A stretch of DNA of 41,709 nucleotides from a virus, in IMG/VR virus record IMGVR_UViG_3300049324_000058, positions 1 through 41,709 of that record; one strand, 5' to 3'. This document shows, one piece after another, positions 6,658-13,593 of the stretch. The position numbers were made by a program, and so were the translations under genes. The notes below the pieces were generated by a model, which saw nothing but the letters and a program-made list of their open reading frames with translations, was not told where the DNA came from and searched no databases. Positions within the stretch are counted from its first letter, which is position 1. Each line of letters opens with the position of its first letter.

Positions 6658-7151
6658 ACCGCGAACCTGCCCGTGCCCCAGGGCGAAGCGCCCACCGCGG
6701 CTGCCACGCAGGGCGCGCAGTTGGCGGCGGCGAGAGCGGCCAGGATGCCGCCGTAGCGCCCGTTCCGGAGCGTGGCCACGGTGGCCGCGAGGCCCTGGTC
6801 CCAGCTCGTGTACGCCTGGACCCCGACCGAGTTCATGGCCGCGCTCCCCGGCTCCTTCTGCGTCGTGTTCAGCGGGTTGAAGCGCGCCGAGTTCGACCAG
6901 TGGCCGCCCTCTGCCCGCTCCCAGCTCGTGATCGCACGCACGTTCTCGGAGGTCGCCGGATCGCCGAGCGCGCCGAGGAGCGCCTGCGCCCAGGTCGTCG
7001 GTGTCGTGGAGTCGGTCAGGGCGTAGGTGGTGGTCACGGGAGCCGCGACGTGGCTGCGGACCGCCGAGCAGGTGACCTGCAGCACGATCAGGACCAGCAG
7101 CGGGTACCGGAGCTGCCAGAGCAGCACGAGGACCCGAAGCGCGTCGATCAC
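6654..7151 (-). CDS. membrane-anchored lysozyme-like protein
   Basis: This 165-residue protein has an N-terminal signal-anchor (residues 8-28, LVLLWQLRYPLLVLIVLQVT) and an extracytoplasmic domain. The latter carries AITSWERAEGG (E78 or E81 as candidate acid), RFNPLNTT and VQAYTSWDQGLAATVATL. That pattern is shared by a lysozyme-like fold family found in actinobacterial phages and transfer systems, where it cuts peptidoglycan locally. GTG 7151 overlaps the previous stop as GTGA. In this operon it could open the wall for a membrane complex. Local wall remodelling is inferred. Confidence 0.75.
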   Translation of the reverse strand: MIDALRVLVLLWQLRYPLLVLIVLQVTCSAVRSHVAAPVTTTYALTDSTTPTTWAQALLGALGDPATSENVRAITSWERAEGGHWSNSARFNPLNTTQKEPGSAAMNSVGVQAYTSWDQGLAATVATLRNGRYGGILAALAAANCAPCVAAAVGASPWGTGRFAV

Positions 7152-7363
7152 CTCGACGGCCCTCCCCGGCCGCCGGTCAGCCCAGCGGCCGCGAGCGCCA
7201 GTCCGACGGCGACGACGGCCCCCGGCGGGACCCCGCGCAGTACGTCGCGCTGGTACCAGGCCAGCAACCCGGGCAGGGAGTCCAGGAGGACCGCCAGCCC
7301 GAGCGCCAAGCCGGCCAGGATCACGACCGGGCCGAGCAGCCACGCGAGAGGGCGACGCATCAT
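7148..7363 (-). CDS. two-helix membrane protein, 71 aa
   Basis: This small protein has two hydrophobic segments, residues 8-32 (WLLGPVVILAGLALGLAVLL) and 48-65 (GAVVAVGLALAAAGL), joined by a polar loop. ATG 7363 overlaps the DUF2637 stop as ATGA, and its own stop overlaps the lysozyme-like gene. Holin-like topology is possible, but its place among early membrane genes rather than lysis genes argues for a structural role in a membrane complex. Confidence 0.75.
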   Translation of the reverse strand: MMRRPLAWLLGPVVILAGLALGLAVLLDSLPGLLAWYQRDVLRGVPPGAVVAVGLALAAAGLTGGRGGPSR

Positions 7364-8355
7364 CCGGCTACCTCCTGGGCAGGCTGGGTGGACAGGGCGG
7401 ACAGGGCGGACGCCCGCAGCCGGTAGATGGACGGACGCGGGATGCCCGTCGCCGCCTTGATGGCGGACACGCCGACCTTGGCCGGGTCGTGACCGGCGGC
7501 CGTCTGTTCGCGCAGGAACGCGACGATGGACGCCACGCGGGCCGCCACCTGTTCGGTGTCCGCCTTGGGGCCGGACGGCGGACGCTCGGTCGTGTCCGTG
7601 CCCGTTCCAGCGGACGGCGCGCCGCCGCCGGTGTCCGTGGTCACGGCCGGGGCGGGCTGGGGGACCGGACACCAGCGTCCGCCGTCCCACCACCAGGCTC
7701 CGTCCGCCGACCGGACACCGTAGTTCGAGATGACCGGCTCCGAGGTGGACGCGTCCGGCTGGACGCCATCGACAGCGCCCCGGTGGACGTGCCGCCAGAG
7801 GATGACGAGCTGGTGGACGATGAGCGCGATCCACAGGCTGGGCACCCCGGCTGCGAAGTACGACCACGGGGCGGGCAGGAGATGCGTACGCGTGTACGGG
7901 CCAGCCATGTTGGCGGCCATGGACACCGCGACGGACGCCAGGATCAGACAGCCCAGGTAGATGCGTGTCCGCCGCTTCACCGTCCGGGCGATGGACACCA
8001 GCGCGAGCGTGCCGATGGCCATCTCGCCGTCCACGATCACCGGACACAGGAGCGCGAACAGGAAGGGGATGGACGCCGCCTGGGCACCGGCCACGATGGC
8101 GTCGAACGAGACCGTCCAGCAGGCCAGCATCACGCCGCCGGTGCCCCCGACCGCCAGCCGGACGTTGGCCGGCCAGGCGTCCCATGGACGCGGTGTCCGC
8201 TCGCGGCGCGGACGGGGAGCGGGGACCTGTTCGACGGCCGCGGGCACCGGCGGCGCCCCGGCCGCCACGAGCCTGAAATCGGAGGGGACCCAGAGCGATG
8301 GGGCGGACACCTGTCCGTTGCCCGTTCGCTTGTCCATGGACATGTCCGTGGTCAC
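7360..8355 (-). CDS. DUF2637 membrane protein with C-terminal helix-turn-helix
   Basis: This protein of about 331 residues heads the leftward membrane operon. An N-terminal polar region is followed by four membrane helices characteristic of DUF2637 (for example FLFALLCPVIVDGEMAIGTL, with a conserved-looking D in a membrane helix). A Pro/Thr-rich linker leads to a C-terminal HTH-like segment (GVSAIKAATGIPRPSIYRL). DUF2637 proteins occur in actinobacterial plasmids and integrative elements near transfer and replication genes; their role is not established. Start options are GTG 8355, at the predicted transcript start, or ATG 8343. An operator-like inverted repeat lies just upstream. Confidence 0.8.
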   Translation of the reverse strand: MTTDMSMDKRTGNGQVSAPSLWVPSDFRLVAAGAPPVPAAVEQVPAPRPRRERTPRPWDAWPANVRLAVGGTGGVMLACWTVSFDAIVAGAQAASIPFLFALLCPVIVDGEMAIGTLALVSIARTVKRRTRIYLGCLILASVAVSMAANMAGPYTRTHLLPAPWSYFAAGVPSLWIALIVHQLVILWRHVHRGAVDGVQPDASTSEPVISNYGVRSADGAWWWDGGRWCPVPQPAPAVTTDTGGGAPSAGTGTDTTERPPSGPKADTEQVAARVASIVAFLREQTAAGHDPAKVGVSAIKAATGIPRPSIYRLRASALSALSTQPAQEVAG

Positions 8356-8360
8356 ACCTG

Positions 8361-8410
8361 CATCCTGAACCCACTTGATTGCGTTGTCAAGTGGTGCTAG
8401 GGTAATCGCT
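8361..8410. promoter_or_regulatory. divergent promoters with 8-bp inverted-repeat operator
   Basis: CCACTTGA (8371-8378) and TCAAGTGG (8387-8394) form a perfect 8-bp inverted repeat with an 8-base spacer. On the minus strand it overlaps a -35 TTGACA (8389-8384), which is 17 bases from a weak -10 CAGGAT (8366-8361). On the plus strand it sits just upstream of an extended -10, TGCTAGGGT (8395-8403). A regulator bound here could control both directions, and the XRE-DUF5753 protein is the obvious candidate. Confidence 0.7.
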
Positions 8411-8545
8411 GTGTTCAAACAGGGCAGGGCGAGGCCGTCCTTGCCTCTCGACCCCGCGCCTGACCCTCAACCCTTGGCGTCCTCGCCGATCCCGATTACG
8501 CTGATGCCAACGCGGCTGGAATCGGATTCAAGCGAGGTGCAGGAC

Positions 8546-9256
8546 ATGACACAGGCGTGCTCGGGCGCGGGCGGCTGCCCGCGGGTATTCGTGGACGCCG
8601 GCGGTGACGTGATCGTCCAGGGATACGAACAGGGCGTCGCCGGCATGGCATCGCCGCCGGCGGGGGAGGCCCATGTCCGGATGGACCTGATGACTTGGCG
8701 CGAGCTGGCGCGTCAGGTGGAGGCGGCCCAGGCGGACCCGTTCGTGGCGTTCGCGGACAGCGCGTGGCGGCTGGAGACCAAGCCGCAGTACCTCGTCGAT
8801 GTGGAGGCGGAGCGCTTCCAGGCCTTCCGCGAGGGCCTGGCTCTGCCGCCCTGGCCCGCCGCGAGCGTGGAGTGGTTCGCGGGGATCGCGGCCCAGGTGG
8901 CTGCGGGCCGGCAGTGGGGCCGGGTCCACGTCGTGGATGAGCCACTGAGCGACTACACGCTGTTCGAGCTGGAGTGCTACCGCGACAACATCGCCGCCGG
9001 CGAGGACGTGAGGATCGCGATCCGCGATGCTCGGCCGGAGCTCGCGGGACTGGCCGAGGATTTCTGGCTGTTCGACGTTGGGACGGACCGCCCGCTCGCG
9101 CTCCTGATGAAGTACGACCCGGACGGCCGGTGGCTCGGCTACTGGCGCACGGAGGACCCGGCTGTGATCGGGGAGTGCAAGCGCCAGCGGGGCGTAGCTC
9201 TCGCCGCCGCCGTGCCGCTGGACGCCTACCTCGCCGCGTCGGTGGGCGGCCGGTAG
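8546..9256 (+). CDS. DUF6879-like protein with Cys-containing N-terminal domain
   Basis: The C-terminal part (about residues 70-230) matches DUF6879 as I know it: VDVEAERFQAFREG, WGRVHVVDEPLSDYTLFELE, NIAAGEDVRI and DFWLFD. The first 60 residues (CSGAGGCPRVFVDAGGDVIV) form a small beta domain often encoded beside these regulators. DUF6879 genes usually sit next to XRE-DUF5753 genes in actinobacteria, where they may act as partner or antitoxin-like proteins; the mechanism is unknown. ATG 8546 is used. GTG 8411, in frame and eight bases after an extended -10, would add 45 low-complexity residues as a leaderless start. Confidence 0.85.
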   Translation: MTQACSGAGGCPRVFVDAGGDVIVQGYEQGVAGMASPPAGEAHVRMDLMTWRELARQVEAAQADPFVAFADSAWRLETKPQYLVDVEAERFQAFREGLALPPWPAASVEWFAGIAAQVAAGRQWGRVHVVDEPLSDYTLFELECYRDNIAAGEDVRIAIRDARPELAGLAEDFWLFDVGTDRPLALLMKYDPDGRWLGYWRTEDPAVIGECKRQRGVALAAAVPLDAYLAASVGGR

Positions 9257-9260
9257 ACGT

Positions 9261-10127
9261 ATGGCCGGCGGCCCGAGTGCGTTCCAGGCCGAGCGGCTCA
9301 GCCTCGCCGCCGAGCTGAAGCGGATCCGGGAGGCCGCCGGCCTGACCACGCGGGACATGGCGGGCGCGCTGGGCGCCAGCCAGACGAAGGTGGTGCATCT
9401 CGAGATGGGTCGCCGCGGCGCCCGGCCGGACGATGTCCGCGCATGGGCGCTGGCGGCCGGCCTCGCGCCTGACGATGCCGCCGCCCTCTCGACGCGCGCC
9501 GAGAAGGTGCAGACGGACATCACCGACTGGCGTCAGGCAATGCGGGCGGCGGGGTCGTCCGGGATGGCGACCATCCAGCAGGAGTGGGCGGCTATGGAGC
9601 GGCTGGCCCCGATCCAGCGGGAGTATCAGATCCTCGTCGTGCCGGGCCTTCTGCAGACGGCCGAGTACGCGCGCCGGGTCTTCGCCGTCGAGGAGGAGGG
9701 GGAGGGGCAGAACCTTGCCGCGGCAGCCGCGGAGCGCCTGGAGCGGCAGGCTGCGCTCTACGATCCCTCGAAGCGATTCGAGTTCGTTGTGCACGAGGGA
9801 GCTCTGCGCTGGCGGATCGGACCGCCGGCCGTGCACGCGGCCCAGCTCGACCGCATCCGCCAGGTGGCGACCCTGTCCGGCGTCTCGCTGGGCATCATCC
9901 CGATGGACGTCGAGGCGACGATCTGGCGCTATCACCCGTTCGCCATGCTCGATGGCCCCGACGGCTACGAGGGGCTGGTGGAGGTCTTCGTGGAGCTACT
10001 CGGCAAGAATGTGGGCATCAGCGACCCCGAGAGTGTGGAGCGGTACCGCCGCACGTTCCGACAGCTCCAGGCGATCGCGGCCACCGGCGGCCAAGCCGCA
10101 GCAATCATCGATAGGGTGGGACAGTGA
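9261..10127 (+). CDS. XRE-DUF5753 transcriptional regulator
   Basis: This 288-residue protein has an N-terminal helix-turn-helix (about residues 14-70: ELKRIREAAGLTTRDMAGAL, then SQTKVVHLEMGRRG). A DUF5753 domain follows (about 110-280), marked by QEWAAMERLAPIQREYQ, VPGLLQTAEYARRVF, HEGALRWRIG and LGIIPMD. This architecture is almost restricted to Actinomycetota, where such regulators commonly pair with DUF397 or DUF6879 proteins. The start lies four bases after the DUF6879 stop. It may bind the inverted repeat at 8371-8394. Confidence 0.93.
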   Translation: MAGGPSAFQAERLSLAAELKRIREAAGLTTRDMAGALGASQTKVVHLEMGRRGARPDDVRAWALAAGLAPDDAAALSTRAEKVQTDITDWRQAMRAAGSSGMATIQQEWAAMERLAPIQREYQILVVPGLLQTAEYARRVFAVEEEGEGQNLAAAAAERLERQAALYDPSKRFEFVVHEGALRWRIGPPAVHAAQLDRIRQVATLSGVSLGIIPMDVEATIWRYHPFAMLDGPDGYEGLVEVFVELLGKNVGISDPESVERYRRTFRQLQAIAATGGQAAAIIDRVGQ

Positions 10128-10420
10128 ACCCGCCCGAGGTCAACCCGCGCCTGATCGGCACACAGCACAGCGCGGACCACTACGAGAGCAAGGGCGGTCC
10201 GCCCGCGCACCGTTGCCGCCCGCCAGGCTGGTGGCGACGATGGCGCGACGGCGTGAGGCCCGGGGCGATCTGGCGCTGCGCGTGCGGCGAGCGCTACGAG
10301 TTCCGCCCGGGCGAGCTGGTCTACCGGTCCATGTACCAGGCCGGGCAGGAGCTGGCGCCCTGGTGGCACCTGTTCGACGCGCCGGCCCACCCGCCACCGC
10401 CTCGGGCGGGTGGGCTGTGA
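10124..10420 (+). CDS. small zinc-ribbon-like protein, 98 aa
   Basis: GTG 10124 overlaps the regulator stop as GTGA. The protein has Cys pairs consistent with a zinc ribbon (HRCRPPGWWRRWRDG and WRCACGERYEF), an aromatic middle and a Pro-rich C-terminus. Similar short Trp- and Cys-containing proteins are frequent in actinophages. I do not know the function. It is co-transcribed with the regulator pair. Confidence 0.75.
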   Translation: MNPPEVNPRLIGTQHSADHYESKGGPPAHRCRPPGWWRRWRDGVRPGAIWRCACGERYEFRPGELVYRSMYQAGQELAPWWHLFDAPAHPPPPRAGGL

Positions 10421-10851
10421 TGTTCGCCGGCCCCGAGTACGCCTCCTACGTCCAGCTCTGCCGCGAGCTGCTGCTGGAACGAGAGTTGCAACAAGGCGAC
10501 TTCTACGTCGAGTTCCAGGACGCTCTTCGGCTGGCCTCCGTCCACGTGTACGCACCGGTAGTCTGGCCGTCGAAGAGCCCGGTGGTCGTACCGCGCGGCT
10601 CCCCGGCGAAAGGAACCGTCTGGCTTCCCCGCCTCGACCAGTGGCTCGCGATGCTGGAGGGGATCGGCGTCCGGCTGATGGCCTTCGAGCCGCTGCCGCC
10701 GGACGAGGACCACGCCACCGAGACCTGGAACTGCGCCGCGCGCGGCGTGCTCGGAGTGGGCGTCACCCGCGAGGAGGCGGCAGCCCGGCTCTGGATGGCG
10801 CTGGCGCACGGGCCCGCGCACGATCTGGCTGGCGACGACTGCGCAGGGTAG
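10420..10851 (+). CDS. hypothetical protein, 143 aa
   Basis: ATG 10420 overlaps the preceding stop as TGATG (GTG 10417 is one codon earlier). The protein is soluble, with an N-terminal helix (YVQLCRELLLERELQQGDF), a central beta-rich part and a C-terminal helix typical of scaffolds that end in REEAAARLWMALAHG. No known domain is recognised. It is the last gene of the rightward regulatory operon and faces the end of the late operon. Confidence 0.75.
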   Translation: MFAGPEYASYVQLCRELLLERELQQGDFYVEFQDALRLASVHVYAPVVWPSKSPVVVPRGSPAKGTVWLPRLDQWLAMLEGIGVRLMAFEPLPPDEDHATETWNCAARGVLGVGVTREEAAARLWMALAHGPAHDLAGDDCAG

Positions 10852-11110
10852 GCCCCGGCCTGGCTGACGGCCTTCCCCCACCTGTCGTCCCTGTCGACCG
10901 GGGCCGCAGGCAAGGGTACCTCTCCCCGCGCATCCGGCAAAACACCTGTTCGTGTACGTACAGCAGTACTTCGGCGCGCGGCGGGAGCGGGAAACTACTG
11001 TCCCCTGGAACGACGAAACGGCCCCGCCGCCCGAGGTGGGCAACGGGGCGCGATCGAGGTCAGCGAAGGAGCCGCCTGTGGGAGGGCGAAAGGAGTGGGG
11101 CTCCCTCGCG
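10852..11110. other. intergenic region between convergent operons
   Basis: These 259 bp hold no convincing gene. GGCCCCGG (10851-10858) and CCGGGGCC (10898-10905) are perfect complements 39 bases apart, starting at the stop codon of the rightward operon, so they may form a rho-independent-like hairpin without T run. GTACGTAC and GTAC around 10955-10970 form small palindromes. The late-operon terminator is described separately. Confidence 0.7.
11011..11049 (-). terminator. late-operon terminator
   Basis: On the minus strand GCCCCG (11049-11044) pairs with CGGGGC (11026-11021), with an inner GCCC/GGGC stem around ACCTC. It is followed by CGTTTCGTCG. The strong GC stem and short T run lie downstream of the last late gene, so this is the likely end of the leftward late transcript. 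Confidence 0.7.
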
Positions 11111-11209
11111 TCAGGTCGGGCGGATGAAGAGCACGATGGTCCCGGCCGGGAGCGAGAGCCAGGTCACGGTGAACGGGGTCGCGCTGGTGAGCGGGGGAGG
11201 GGCGATCAC
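11111..11209 (-). CDS. 32-aa putative membrane-surface peptide
   Basis: GTG 11209 overlaps the upstream stop as GTGA and a 32-codon frame runs to TGA at 11111. The product ends with TWLSLPAGTIVLFIRPT, a short hydrophobic stretch. The overlap mode is the same as that of neighbouring genuine genes, which is the main support. It would be the last gene of the late operon. Function unknown; it may be spurious. Confidence 0.4.
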   Translation of the reverse strand: MIAPPPLTSATPFTVTWLSLPAGTIVLFIRPT

Positions 11210-11352
11210 GTCAGCCGCGCGATGGCCAGCGCGCCGATCAGGATGGCCACGACCTGGACCGTGAAGGGCAGGATGCCGAGCCCCAGCAGCACGGCCAGGA
11301 CCAGGACCACGACGGCCAGCGCCGACCCGATGTTCAGCGCCGGCCAGGTCAC
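11206..11352 (-). CDS. small two-helix membrane protein, 48 aa
   Basis: GTG 11352 overlaps the holin stop as GTGA. The 48 residues form two hydrophobic segments (ALAVVVLVLAVLLGLGI and VQVVAILIGALAIA) separated by a proline turn. Small membrane proteins directly behind the holin are common in actinophage lysis cassettes and may act as second holin or holin regulator. Confidence 0.7.
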   Translation of the reverse strand: MTWPALNIGSALAVVVLVLAVLLGLGILPFTVQVVAILIGALAIARLT

Positions 11353-11711
11353 TGGACCGCGCGCCGGGCCTGCGCCTGGCCCAGGGAGGGCGCGTTGGGC
11401 ACCAGGAAGACGCCCACGGCGACGCCGGCCGCGATCAGGACCTGGATCCACTGGGCCGCGGTCACGCCGCCCAGGCTGCCGGCGCCGACGAACGTGACGA
11501 GGGCGGCCAGGCCGGCGGCGAGCGCCGAGAGGACGAACTTCGTGTACGAGGCGCCGGGCACGTTCGGGCTGGCGAAGACCATGAGGGCGCCGACGCCGAC
11601 GAGGGCGACGTTGATGAGCCCACCGGTGGTCAGGTGGCCGGCCTGGAGCAGCGGCACCAGGGCCGCGAGCACGGTCCCCAGGACCGCGACGAACATCTTG
11701 AGGTACTGCAT
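11349..11711 (-). CDS. holin-like membrane protein
   Basis: This 120-residue protein has four predicted membrane helices: about 5-23, 32-50 (LINVALVGVGALMVF), 60-80 (FVLSALAAGLAALVTFVGAG) and 85-105 (IQVLIAAGVAVGVFLV). A short basic C-terminus follows (GQAQARRAVQ). Size and topology fit holins of actinophages, which permeabilise the membrane and release or activate lysin. ATG 11711 directly follows the TAG of the Acb2-like gene. The lysin itself is about 2.2 kb upstream in the same operon. Confidence 0.8.
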   Translation of the reverse strand: MQYLKMFVAVLGTVLAALVPLLQAGHLTTGGLINVALVGVGALMVFASPNVPGASYTKFVLSALAAGLAALVTFVGAGSLGGVTAAQWIQVLIAAGVAVGVFLVPNAPSLGQAQARRAVQ

Positions 11712-11963
11712 CTACGGGGAACCTCCAGTGCTATCGGGGGATCGGGCCAGGGCCGCGTTGGCCCAGAACATCGCCTCCTCGATCTTCGTGATCGCCAGCG
11801 ACTTCTCGCGACCGTCTGGCAACACCTGATCGAGATGCCACGCCAGGCTGTGGCACTGCTCGCGCACCGCTTGGTGCTGGCCGCGCCGCTTCTCTGAGCG
11901 AGGCGGGTGGTAGTCGAAGCGCTCCGCGAGGTCCTGGACCGGCCGGCCGGTGGGCGAGCTCAC
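11712..11963 (-). CDS. Acb2/Tad1 hairpin-domain-like protein, putative anti-CBASS sponge
   Basis: This 83-residue protein has the layout I associate with the Acb2/Tad1 hairpin family: a FDYHPP motif (residues 16-21), a helix with HQAVREQCHSLAWHLDQVLP, then GREKSLAITKIEEAMFWANA and ALAR at the end. Acb2 proteins are small helical phage proteins that sequester cyclic nucleotide signals of CBASS immunity; Tad1 sequesters Thoeris signals. GTG 11963 overlaps the protease stop as GTGA. Late-operon placement would be unusual for early anti-defence expression unless it is also read early. Ligand specificity cannot be deduced. Confidence 0.7.
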   Translation of the reverse strand: MSSPTGRPVQDLAERFDYHPPRSEKRRGQHQAVREQCHSLAWHLDQVLPDGREKSLAITKIEEAMFWANAALARSPDSTGGSP

Positions 11964-12847
11964 AGCCCGTGCCGCTGCAGCCAGGCGTCGACCGCGCCCA
12001 TGAACTGGCGGAGCAGCGCGCCGAGCTCGTGCAGCGGGTCGCCCGGAGCGGGCGGGGGAGGGGCCGGGCCGCCGCCCTCCGTCTCCTGCGTGACGACCCA
12101 GAAGTCGGAGGCGTAGGTGGGCGAATCGAGGTAGCCGTAGGGCGCCGTGAAGTACCCCGCCTGGCCCCAGCCGTCGCCCCAGGAGTTCCGGCAGAGCCAG
12201 GTCCGCGCCGCGTCGTCGTACCCGACCAGGAGTACGGCGTGGCCGCCGACCGGGGACTCGCCGCGGCCGGGCGCCGGCAGGACGCCGGTGCTCGCCACCT
12301 CGGCGGACTCGATGGCCGCGAAGGCGTCGAATCCGATCGCGACCGGGAAGCCGGCGGCCAGGGCCTGCTTCATGGACGTCGCGGTGACCTGGACCCGCAT
12401 GTACTTGGTGGCCTTGTCCCGAGCGGCCTCGTCGACGACGGCCTGGGGCGGCGCCTGCGCGAAGCGCGCGATGTCGTAGGGCCACTCCGCCTCGTCCACG
12501 TAGCCCGGCTGCCCGGCCACCACCTTCAGCCCGTCGCGCAGCTCGGCGCCGGCGTCGTCGCGCGTGGAGTTCTCGATGGCCCGCTCCCAGTAGTAGAGGG
12601 CGAGGCGGGCCGGCGTGATGTGCTGCTCGAGCTTGGTGGCGCGCTGGACGTACATCAGGGCGCTGGCGATCGCGTTGGCGGTGCAGCTTCCGATCTGACC
12701 CTGGTCGAAGATGGGATCGTCGAGGTTTCCGGTCGTCCGAAGATCCACTGCGGCCGGGAGCGTGGCGGCCGTCGGCAGCGCGATGTGCTCGTGCAGCCAG
12801 AAGTCACGGTGGTCAGGGCGGTCGGAACGCCAACCGTAGGCGGGCAT
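11960..12847 (-). CDS. papain-family (C1A-like) cysteine protease
   Basis: The 295-residue protein carries a full papain-type catalytic set: Q51 and C55 in FDQGQIGSCTANAIASAL, H203 in GGHAVLLVGYDD and N221 in CRNSWGDGWG. There is no signal peptide and almost no propeptide, so it may be active as made. The C-terminus is Pro-rich (GGGPAPPPPAPGD) followed by an amphipathic helix. ATG 12847 overlaps the upstream stop as TGATG. Papain-like proteases are uncommon in tailed-phage lysis regions. Possible roles are cleavage of a virion, host or cell-surface protein, or of the wall peptide as in related folds. Confidence 0.92.
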   Translation of the reverse strand: MPAYGWRSDRPDHRDFWLHEHIALPTAATLPAAVDLRTTGNLDDPIFDQGQIGSCTANAIASALMYVQRATKLEQHITPARLALYYWERAIENSTRDDAGAELRDGLKVVAGQPGYVDEAEWPYDIARFAQAPPQAVVDEAARDKATKYMRVQVTATSMKQALAAGFPVAIGFDAFAAIESAEVASTGVLPAPGRGESPVGGHAVLLVGYDDAARTWLCRNSWGDGWGQAGYFTAPYGYLDSPTYASDFWVVTQETEGGGPAPPPPAPGDPLHELGALLRQFMGAVDAWLQRHGL

Positions 12848-13137
12848 CAGGCGCGCTCCGGCCAATGCCAGGTGCCCGCGCCGCCCGCCTCGTCGTGCAC
12901 GACCGAGGTCGCCCACATGACCGCGGGCAGCTCGTCGTTGTAGGCACCGTCCGCCCCGGTGTCGGTGAAGACCTGGAGCTGGACGGTGCCCAGCGCGGTC
13001 GCCGGCAGCGTGCCGGCCGCGACCTGGTCCTCGCCCCACACTCGGACGATGACGGCTGGCCGGTGGTCGCCGGAAGAGCGGCCGCTCGGCAGGACGTAGT
13101 GGACGATGCGCCCAACGCTGGGCTGCTGGTCGGTCAA
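12847..13137 (-). CDS. conserved small phage protein, 96 aa
   Basis: TTG 13137 is chosen because AGGAGG lies five bases upstream; a longer frame starts at ATG 13158 without a good Shine-Dalgarno. The protein is beta-rich, with VGRIVHYVLPSG, HRPAVIVRVWGED, VQLQVFTDTGADG and a C-terminal GTWHWPE. Proteins of this pattern are widespread in phages near lysis and tail genes, with no established function. It overlaps the protease start by one base. Confidence 0.8.
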   Translation of the reverse strand: MTDQQPSVGRIVHYVLPSGRSSGDHRPAVIVRVWGEDQVAAGTLPATALGTVQLQVFTDTGADGAYNDELPAVMWATSVVHDEAGGAGTWHWPERA

Positions 13138-13170
13138 GATCGCCTCCTGCCGGGCCATGCCGGCGGAACA

Positions 13171-13182
13171 GGTACTAGTACC
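13171..13182. promoter_or_regulatory. 12-bp perfect palindrome in lysis-region gap
   Basis: GGTACTAGTACC is a perfect 12-bp palindrome, flanked by imperfect GC-rich complements (TGCCGG on the left, CCCGGCA on the right). It sits in one of the few non-coding gaps of the late operon (13138-13197). An operator, a transcript hairpin or an RNA-processing site would all fit. Confidence 0.5.
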
Positions 13183-13197
13183 CCGCCCGGCACCGGA

Positions 13198-13593
13198 TCA
13201 GGGCAGCGGCGCGCAGGTCTGAGGGGCGAAGAGGTGGTCTACGTAGACCCGGAACTGGTCGATCTGGCGCTGCTCGGCGGGGGTCCGCGGCGTGCTCGGC
13301 GGGATCGCCAGGTACGCGTGCCAGAGCTGCTGCTGCCCGGCCCGCGTCGTGTTGCCCGCCAGGCACGCGTTCCTCTGCCGGCTCTGGATCGAGTTCGCCT
13401 GCTCCGCCGTAGCGTTGGCCTTCCAGGCCACGTAGCCCACGGTGGCGCTGAGTAGGATGTCGAGCGCCACCGACACGCCCAGGATCCGCAGGAAGACCGT
13501 GTTGCGGCGGGCGGTCCGTGCCGCCTCCTGCACGACCGCGGATCGAGCGATGCGCGCGTCCAGGTCGTCGGCGCGCTGCAGCAGGTCACCCAC
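13198..13593 (-). CDS. single-pass membrane protein, 131 aa
   Basis: GTG 13593 opens a 131-residue protein with an N-terminal amphipathic helix (DLLQRADDLDARIARSAVVQ), a membrane helix (ILGVSVALDILLSATVGYVA, about residues 37-56) and an extracytoplasmic tail with two cysteines (NACLAGNT and QTCAPLP). Such proteins are frequent in actinophage lysis regions. A spanin-like or lysis-accessory role is possible. The start overlaps the end of the next upstream gene by eight bases. Confidence 0.75.
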   Translation of the reverse strand: MGDLLQRADDLDARIARSAVVQEAARTARRNTVFLRILGVSVALDILLSATVGYVAWKANATAEQANSIQSRQRNACLAGNTTRAGQQQLWHAYLAIPPSTPRTPAEQRQIDQFRVYVDHLFAPQTCAPLP

